From the NCBI GenBank assembly GCA_002748065.1, contig PDRJ01000012.1, positions 1 to 39,346 of the forward strand: 39,346 bases of DNA, in the 5' to 3' direction. Below the pieces are notes generated by a model. It was not told where the DNA came from. It made no database searches and worked only from the letters and a program-made list of their open reading frames with translations. This document shows, in pieces, positions 34,470 through 39,346 of this stretch (positions are counted from its first letter, which is position 1; each line of letters starts with the position of its first letter). The DNA is from Bacteroidota bacterium. GTDB lineage: Bacteria; Bacteroidota; Bacteroidia; Bacteroidales; BM520. The position numbers and the translations under genes were made by a program.

Positions 34470-35167
34470 ATGGAAAATCTTCAACGCCCCTACAACTTCA
34501 CAGAAGGAGAGGTTCTCCTCATCCATAAACCCTTCACATGGACCTCCTTTGATGTAATCAATAACATCCGGCTTTTTATTCGCCACAACTGGAAGATCAA
34601 AAAGGTAAAATTGGGTCATGCCGGCACACTGGATCCATTGGCCACAGGGTTGATCATTCTGTGCAGCGGCAAATTCACCAAACGCATTGAGGAGTTTCAG
34701 GCCCAAGAGAAGGAGTACATCGGCACCCTCACTCTGGGAGCCACGACACAAATCATATCTCCCATGAAAAGATTTATGAAACAGCCCGGGCATTTATCGG
34801 AGAGCAGCAACAATTACCGCCCATCTATTCTGCCGTAAGGGTTGAGGGAAAGAGGCTCTATAAACACGCCCGAAAGGGGACAGAAGACCAGGTAGCAATT
34901 AAACCACGCACCATCACCATCACCGAATTTGAAATCACCAAAATTCTATTTCCCGTGGTCTGGTTTAGGATTGTCTGCTCCAAAGGAACCTATATCAGAG
35001 GGGTAGTACGTGACTTTGGAAAGGCCCTTGATTCAGGGGCATTTATGTCTTCTTTACAACGTACACGAATTGGCGATTTTCACCTGGAAGAGGCCATGGA
35101 TTTAGAATCCTTTAAGGCTGATGCGCTCAAAAGAAAAAGAGAGGAGCCCCAGAAGAAGGAGGGTTAA
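34470..35167 (+). pseudogene. truB: tRNA pseudouridine55 synthase TruB with internal deletion and frameshift
   Basis: The first frame (34470-34838, ATG chosen over a TTG at 34452) encodes a normal start: FTEGEVLLIHKPFTWTSFDV, the catalytic GHAGTLDPLATG with the active Asp, and YIGTLTLGATT, then derails. From about 34760 another frame reads HISHEKIYETARAFIGEQQQ, then LPPIYSAVRVEGKRLYKHARKG and IVCSKGTYIRGVVRDFGKAL to the stop at 35165-35167. Compared with my recollection of Bacteroides TruB, about 14 residues of the segment between GATT and the HI motif are replaced by five bases, that is a deletion of about 43 nucleotides. The missing part normally starts PSYDLE and is conserved. The gene is either broken or misassembled; the surrounding operon is intact. 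Confidence 0.85.
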
Positions 35168-35227
35168 TACCCAAAGAATAAAGCAACAGTAGAAGGAGGG
35201 ACAATCTTATTAATTGACACTATCCAC

Positions 35228-35258
35228 TTGATTTAAGCATTTGATTGTATTATCTTTG
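35228..35258 (+). promoter_or_regulatory. Promoter of queA-ispD-ruvC
   Basis: TATCTTTG at 35251-35258 is an exact TAnnTTTG match with TTG (35228-35230) 20 bp upstream. It precedes the queA start by about 36 bases, so these genes can be expressed independently of the upstream truB defect. Confidence 0.65.
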
Positions 35259-35293
35259 CATCTCTTTTTGCGAAACGAACAGCTCATTTATCT

Positions 35294-36349
35294 ATGAAAT
35301 TATCACAGTTCAAGTACACCCTTCCTCAAGAACTTATTGCTTCCGATCCCCCTAAACACCGGGATGAATCTAAGCTGATGGTGCTTCACCGTGAAACACA
35401 AACCATTGAATATCGAATGTTTAAAGATATATTGGATTACTTTGACGATGGGGATGTCTTTGTGTTAAATAATACCAAAGTGTTTCCTGCACTGTTGGAA
35501 GGAGAAAAAGAGAAAACGGGCGCAAAAATCAAGGTATTTCTTTTACGGGAATTGAACCGTGAGACACGACTTTGGGACGTATTAGTGGATCCTGCCCGAA
35601 AGATCCGCATCGGCAACAAGCTCTATTTTGGAGAGGATGATGCGCTTGTGGCGGAGGTCATCGACAACACTACTTCACGTGGACGTACCCTGCGCTTCTT
35701 ATTTGATGGTTCTTACGAAAATTTCAAAGAGACTATTACCCGTTTAGGACAAACGCCCATTCCGGAAGAGATTCAGCAAATTCGCGGTATCAAACCGGAA
35801 GATAATGATCGTTATCAGACCATTTATGCCAAACATGAAGGGGCTGTAGCCGCACCTACCGCAGGGCTTCACTTCTCTCGCGAGCTCATGAAACGACTTG
35901 AGATCAAAGGAATTAATTTTGCAGAGGTTACCCTACACGTGGGACTAGGAAACTTCCGTGACATTGACGTGGAAGATCTCTCCAAACATAAAACAGACTC
36001 GGAGGAGATGTTTATTCCTGAATCTACAGCGCTAAAAGTTAACACGGCAAAGGATCATAAACATAAGGTCTGCGCCATTGGTACCACCAGTATGAAAGCC
36101 ATTGAAAGCGCTACGACCATTGCAGGAAAACTAAAGCCATACGATGGATGGACGAATAAATTCATCTTCCCCCCCTATGAGTTTAGCGTAGCCAATGCCA
36201 TGATTACCAATTTGCATCTACCCATGAGCTCCATGTTAATGATGGTAAGTGCCTTCGGAGGTTATGATTTCGTGATGAAAGCGTACAAAGAGGCCGTTAA
36301 AAAGAAATTTCGATTCTTCACCTATGGAGACGCCATGCTGATTATATGA
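35294..36349 (+). CDS. queA: S-adenosylmethionine:tRNA ribosyltransferase-isomerase QueA
   Basis: This 351-residue protein matches Que[30 protein letters not shown] at the start, [60 protein letters not shown] and [16 protein letters not shown]. It transfers the ribosyl part of SAM to preQ1 in tRNA to form epoxyqueuosine. Its stop overlaps the ispD start by four bases (ATGA), pointing to coupled translation. Confidence 0.96.
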   Translation: MKLSQFKYTLPQELIASDPPKHRDESKLMVLHRETQTIEYRMFKDILDYFDDGDVFVLNNTKVFPALLEGEKEKTGAKIKVFLLRELNRETRLWDVLVDPARKIRIGNKLYFGEDDALVAEVIDNTTSRGRTLRFLFDGSYENFKETITRLGQTPIPEEIQQIRGIKPEDNDRYQTIYAKHEGAVAAPTAGLHFSRELMKRLEIKGINFAEVTLHVGLGNFRDIDVEDLSKHKTDSEEMFIPESTALKVNTAKDHKHKVCAIGTTSMKAIESATTIAGKLKPYDGWTNKFIFPPYEFSVANAMITNLHLPMSSMLMMVSAFGGYDFVMKAYKEAVKKKFRFFTYGDAMLII

Positions 36350-37047
36350 CAACGCTCACGGGAATGAAGCAGCGATATGTCATCATCGTGGCGGGAGGAG
36401 TAGGGAAACGAATGGGAACGGAACGCCCCAAGCAGTTTATGCCCCTGGCGGGAAAACCGGTACTCATGCACTCCATAGAGGCCTTTCACCGGTACGACCA
36501 TACCATGAAGATCCTGGTGACCCTGCCGGGCGCTTACATGGATTTTTGGAAAACATACTGCATTCAAGAATCTTTCTCCATCCCTCATCACGTCATAGAG
36601 GGAGGCAAAGAGCGCTTCTTTTCTGTAAAAAATGCCCTCTCCCAGATAGAAGGCGAGGGACTCGTAGGGGTCCATGACGGAGCGCGCCCCTTGGTTGACC
36701 AAAAAACCATCGCCAACAGCTATGCATTGGCAGCAGAGAGAGAAGCGGCCATCCCGGTGATCAAGCTCACCGAATCCATACGACTGATCCAGGAAACCGC
36801 CATAAGCACCCCCTTGGACAGAGAAAAGATCCGAATCGTCCAGACCCCACAAGTATTTCAAACGGCAATCCTCAAAAAGGCCTACGAACAGCCATTCTCC
36901 CCGCTCTTCACCGACGATGCAACAGTGGTAGAGCAAGCAGGGTACACCATTGCACTGACAGAAGGCTCCCCTACCAATATCAAACTTACCACTCCGAAGG
37001 ATTTAGCCATTGCCCAAACCCTACTCTCCCATGGTACAGACAGGTAA
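36346..37047 (+). CDS. ispD: 2-C-methyl-D-erythritol 4-phosphate cytidylyltransferase IspD
   Basis: This 233-residue protein has the nucleotidyl-transferase signature [28 protein letters not shown], in which Gly and the Arg/Lys residues bind CTP, then [28 protein letters not shown] and [13 protein letters not shown]. It makes CDP-methylerythritol in the MEP isoprenoid pathway. Start at 36346 overlaps queA; the Met six codons later is also possible. The end overlaps the ruvC start by 17 bases. Confidence 0.95.
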   Translation: MTTLTGMKQRYVIIVAGGVGKRMGTERPKQFMPLAGKPVLMHSIEAFHRYDHTMKILVTLPGAYMDFWKTYCIQESFSIPHHVIEGGKERFFSVKNALSQIEGEGLVGVHDGARPLVDQKTIANSYALAAEREAAIPVIKLTESIRLIQETAISTPLDREKIRIVQTPQVFQTAILKKAYEQPFSPLFTDDATVVEQAGYTIALTEGSPTNIKLTTPKDLAIAQTLLSHGTDR

Positions 37048-37603
37048 ACCAGAAAAGATTATTCTTGGAATTGACCCGGGAACCCGATATATGGGTTGGG
37101 GTATCATCAAAAAAACAGGGAAAAAACTGGAGGTGATCGATATGGGCGTACTCAATATCAAAAGTGTAAGAGATCCGTGGCAGAAGTTGGAAACGATCTT
37201 CAATGAAATAACCACCATCCTTATGAAATACCTCCCCGACGAAATGGCCATTGAGGGTCCCTTCTACGGAGAGGATGCCCAAGCAATGCTTAAGCTCGGA
37301 CGGGCACAGGGGGCCGCCATCATTGCAGCTATCAAACGCGCTATCCCCGTCTTTGAATACCAACCCTTACGGATTAAACAAGCGGTTACCGGCAATGGGA
37401 GAAGCTCCAAAGAGCAGGTGGCCAGCATGGTAATCAACCTATTGAAGCTACAAGGAAGCCCCGCAAAGTTGGATATTACCGATGCCCTGGCAGTGGCAAT
37501 ATGCCATGCAAACCAGGATGGGAAAACCACCTTAAAAGATAAGAAAAGAGCGGGGTGGGCTCAATTTCTCAAGGAGAACCCAGAAAGAATCCGAAAAAGT
37601 TAA
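37031..37603 (+). CDS. ruvC: Holliday junction resolvase RuvC
   Basis: I start at the ATG at 37031 (190 residues) because the seven-residue extension from 37010 is not family-like. The protein carries the RNase H-like acidic residues: Asp in ILGIDPGTRYMGWG, Glu in MAIEGPFYG, and the pair in LDITDALAVAICHA. LKLGRAQGAAIIAAI and YQPLRIKQAVTGNGRSSKEQV are also typical. It cuts Holliday junctions in concert with RuvAB, which are not in the window. The gene overlaps the end of ispD and is the last of the operon. Confidence 0.95.
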   Translation: MVQTGKPEKIILGIDPGTRYMGWGIIKKTGKKLEVIDMGVLNIKSVRDPWQKLETIFNEITTILMKYLPDEMAIEGPFYGEDAQAMLKLGRAQGAAIIAAIKRAIPVFEYQPLRIKQAVTGNGRSSKEQVASMVINLLKLQGSPAKLDITDALAVAICHANQDGKTTLKDKKRAGWAQFLKENPERIRKS

Positions 37604-37676
37604 CCCCATAAATCCCACGCTCCCAAACCCCCATAACACAAAATAAAGCAGAATTTGAACAGAAGAGGAACAAACT

Positions 37677-37708
37677 GTTTGCAGAACACTAAAAAATCTC
37701 TACTTTTA
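37677..37708 (+). promoter_or_regulatory. Promoter of the pRiA4b ORF-3-like gene
   Basis: TTTG at about 37677-37680 and TACTTTTA near 37701-37708 fit the phylum consensus with one mismatch and suitable spacing, about 80 bases before the ATG. Confidence 0.45.
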
Positions 37709-37783
37709 TCCCCGCAACGGATTGGCAATCGCTCTGTTGCAAGTTAAATTATATCACAAAAACTATCCTGTTGTAACGCTATC

Positions 37784-38335
37784 ATGAGTGCAGAAATCTT
37801 TCAAGTCGATGTCTCCCTACTGAATCTTGACCCTGTGATCTGGAGACAAATTGAAGTACCTTCAGACATTTCCCTTGCCGACTTTCACTTGGTTCTCCAA
37901 AAAACCATGGGCTGGAGCAATAGACGCCAACACCGTTTTGTCAAAGAGACTACCTTCTATGCTCCCACCGCAGAACTCCTTGATGAAGAGTATTCCTGCA
38001 TCGAATATAAGCACATAAAATTATCCGATTTGCTGGAATTGGATAAGGATAAGATCATCTACAACTACGACTTTAAAGACAACTGGGCCCATGAGATCAT
38101 CCTGGAAACCCGCAAGCCGGCAGAAGAGGGAACTACTTATCCTCGCGTCCTCGATGGTGAAGGGAACTGTCCCCCGGAAGGCTGTGGCGGCGTCGAAGGC
38201 TTTATTGAGATCCTTGAAGTGTTGGACAACCCCGACCACATGGACTATGAAGGCACCATCGAGTTCTTGGGGCCAGACTACGACCCCGATTTCTTCGACC
38301 CAGAAGCTGCCAACGAACGTCTCGCAGAAGATTAA
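37784..38335 (+). CDS. Plasmid pRiA4b ORF-3-like protein
   Basis: This 183-residue protein matches the pRiA4b ORF-3/IS1096 TnpR-like family: FQVDVSLLNLDPVIWRQIEVPSDISLADFH, then MGWSNRRQHRF, YDFKDNWAHEIIL, and the C-terminal CPPEGCGGVEGFIE with the conserved Cys pair, followed by YDPDFFDPEAANERL. The Cys residues may bind metal. The family is common on plasmids and near insertion sequences, but many copies are chromosomal, and a biochemical role is not established to my knowledge. It is followed at once by a repeat-rich, IS-containing region, consistent with mobile-element traffic. Confidence 0.9.
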   Translation: MSAEIFQVDVSLLNLDPVIWRQIEVPSDISLADFHLVLQKTMGWSNRRQHRFVKETTFYAPTAELLDEEYSCIEYKHIKLSDLLELDKDKIIYNYDFKDNWAHEIILETRKPAEEGTTYPRVLDGEGNCPPEGCGGVEGFIEILEVLDNPDHMDYEGTIEFLGPDYDPDFFDPEAANERLAED

Positions 38336-38360
38336 TCCACCTTTCCAAGAAACCATAGAA

Positions 38361-38695
38361 CCCCGTAGGGATGGCACCTTTTTTCAATTAGGAATTAATA
38401 ATTAGTAATTGTTTGGAAATCATATTATTATCCTTGTTTTAAATGCGGTAATGTGATAATGTGGTAATGTGATAATGTGGTAATGTGATAATGTGGTAAT
38501 GTGATAATGCGGTAATGTGATAATGTGGTAATGTGGTAATGTGGTAATGTGGTAATGGAATAATTATAGGGACGGAAGACCGAAGACGGAAGTCGGAAGA
38601 CCAAAGATGGGAGACGGGGAGCAACTTTTTGTGAACGTTGCCATTAACACCAAGCTAAAGGCTAACAGCTAACAGCCAACAGTCGGTAAGCCCCG
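38361..38695 (+). repeat. Composite intergenic repeat, copy 1
   Basis: Ordered modules: CCCCGTAGGG and GGCACC, a TTTTTTCAATTAG...TTTGGAAATCATATTATTAT block, an 8-bp minisatellite (38445-38556), GGAATAATTATAGGGACGG, a purine-rich GGAAGACCGAAG stretch, TTTTTGTGAACGTTGCC, CTAAAGGCTAACAGCTAACAGC, and CGGTAAGCCCC. The same order recurs twice downstream. I see no gene in it. Confidence 0.85.
38445..38564 (+). repeat. 8-bp minisatellite GTGGTAAT/GTGATAAT, about 14 copies
   Basis: Fourteen 8-bp units run without interruption from 38445 to 38556, mostly alternating GTGGTAAT and GTGATAAT, then four GTGGTAAT in a row and a degenerate GGAATAAT. The minus-strand frame across it (HYHITTLPHYHIT) is a product of the repeat and not a gene. 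Confidence 0.95.
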
Positions 38696-38895
38696 GAGGG
38701 GCGGCACCTTTTTTCAATTAGCAATTAGTAATTATTTGGAAATCATATTATTATCATTGTTTTAAATGTGACAATGCGGCGATGTGGTAATGAAGTCGGA
38801 AGACCGAAGTCGGGAGACCGAAGAAGGAAGAGGGAAGTTGGAAGTCGATTTTTTGCGAACGTTGCCGCTAAAACAAGCCAAAGGCTAACAGCTAA
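38691..38895 (+). repeat. Composite intergenic repeat, copy 2 (short)
   Basis: It has the same module order as copy 1, but the minisatellite is cut to three degenerate units (38768-38791), the GAATAATTATAGGG module is missing, and the C-TAAAGGCTAACAG module is shortened. It starts with CCCCGGAGGGGCGGCACC. Confidence 0.85.
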
Positions 38896-39150
38896 GACAC
38901 CTTTTTTCAATTAGCAATTAGTAATTATTTGGAAATCATATTATTATACTTTTTTTAAATGTAATAATGCGGTAATGTGATAATGTGGTAATGTGGTAAT
39001 GTGGTAATGGAATAATTATAGGGACGGAAGACCGAAGTCGGAAGAGCGAAGTTGGGTGATAACGTTTTGTGAACGTTGCCATTAACCCAAGCTAAAGGCT
39101 AACAGCTAACAGCTAACAGCCAACAGCCGGTAAGCCCCGTAGGGGCGAAA
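38896..39150 (+). repeat. Composite intergenic repeat, copy 3
   Basis: It begins GACACCTTTTTTCAATTAGC and carries about six 8-bp units (38961-39008) before GGAATAATTATAGGGACGG. It ends with CTAAAGGCTAACAGCTAACAGC, then a CCAACAGCCGGTAAGCCCCG palindrome near 39133-39147. Confidence 0.85.
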
Positions 39151-39205
39151 CCTTTGTAACAGTAATGCCCCCTCTTCCCCCCAAAGCCCCGTAGGGGCGA
39201 CACCT
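39134..39205 (+). repeat. Two REP-like AGCCCCGTAGGGGCGA palindromes
   Basis: AAGCCCCGTAGGGGCGAAACC (39133-39153) and AAGCCCCGTAGGGGCGACACC (39184-39204) are near-identical. CCCC/GGGG forms a short hairpin. Similar palindromes start composite copies 1 and 2, so this module can occur alone. Confidence 0.7.
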
Positions 39206-39249
39206 CTTTACAGCGATAAATCAAAAATTAACGATTAGCAGTTTAACAA

Positions 39250-39346
39250 TGTACGTCCCTGAAATAGGTTGACCGCTAAAATAATTAAAGAAGCAATGAA
39301 AACAGCAGTCAATCGAATTAGGAAACAACGTAAATTCACGGAGGAT
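39250..39346 (+). mobile_element. Left end of an insertion sequence, cut by the window edge
   Basis: From 39250 the sequence TGTACGTCCCTGAAATAGG-TTGACC is followed closely by a transposase-like start codon. Beginning with TG is usual for IS3-type terminal inverted repeats. The right end is outside the window, so the inverted repeat cannot be confirmed. Confidence 0.5.
39296..39346 (+). CDS. Transposase N-terminus (partial, IS3 orfA-like)
   Basis: Seventeen codons run to the window edge: MKTAVNRIRKQRKFTED. A basic start followed by RKFTED is the usual opening of IS3-family orfA (helix-turn-helix) proteins. It is too short for a firm assignment. It lies 46 bases inside the putative IS end, a normal distance. 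Confidence 0.45.
   Translation, partial: MKTAVNRIRKQRKFTED

Noticed and set aside
38439..38624. Frame of 61 codons rich in His/Tyr/Thr on the minus strand
   Set aside because: It is only a translation of the 8-bp minisatellite.
38445..39016. CRISPR array
   Set aside because: Repeats are directly contiguous 8-bp units without spacers, and no cas gene is near.

Overview
The window looks like a piece of a Bacteroidota chromosome, probably from the Bacteroidales/Marinilabiliales range. The evidence is the phylum-type promoter hexamers (TAnnTTTG at -7 with TTG about 17-21 bp upstream) before many genes, two TonB-dependent receptors with carboxypeptidase-regulatory-like N-termini, a PorV/PorQ-family protein, DUF3098 next to ftsX, and short A-rich leaders instead of strong Shine-Dalgarno sites. 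Assignment below phylum is inference.

Layout. 1-1265 is AT-rich and decayed: a small exported repeat protein broken by an in-frame TAA, then an antitoxin/PIN-toxin pair whose toxin is frameshifted. 1269-9054 (minus) is a tight six-gene operon that looks like a surface-glycan pathway: AlgX/AlgJ-like acetyltransferase-type protein, GT-C-like membrane protein, GT2 polyprenyl-phosphate glycosyltransferase, LPG-synthase-type membrane protein, an alpha-toroid plus beta-sandwich protein, and an F420-dehydrogenase-beta-like iron-sulfur protein. 9176-14167 is housekeeping: rsmI with an acidic hypothetical gene (minus), then thymidine kinase, two tandem cyclophilins and pheS (plus). 14283-16832 (minus) holds a cysteine desulfidase, a HIT protein and greA.

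16940-26201 (minus) is a three-gene unit: TonB-dependent receptor, a very large exported protein with a FlgD-like C-terminus, and a PorV-family outer-membrane protein. 26320-29297 has small envelope proteins, a Rieske-like lipoprotein with altered ligands, and ahcY with a structured 5' leader. 29578-32398 (minus) is the most interesting unit: a clear FMN riboswitch whose only downstream gene is a TonB-dependent receptor, which suggests a flavin outer-membrane importer. 32502-37603 (plus) is a housekeeping cluster: ftsX, DUF3098, uppP, truB (carrying a 43-nt deletion and frameshift), then queA, ispD and ruvC from a separate promoter.

37784-38335 is a pRiA4b ORF-3-like gene. From 38361 to about 39150 there is no gene but three copies of a composite intergenic repeat, each containing an 8-bp minisatellite. 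The window ends in what looks like the left end of an insertion sequence with the first 17 codons of its transposase.
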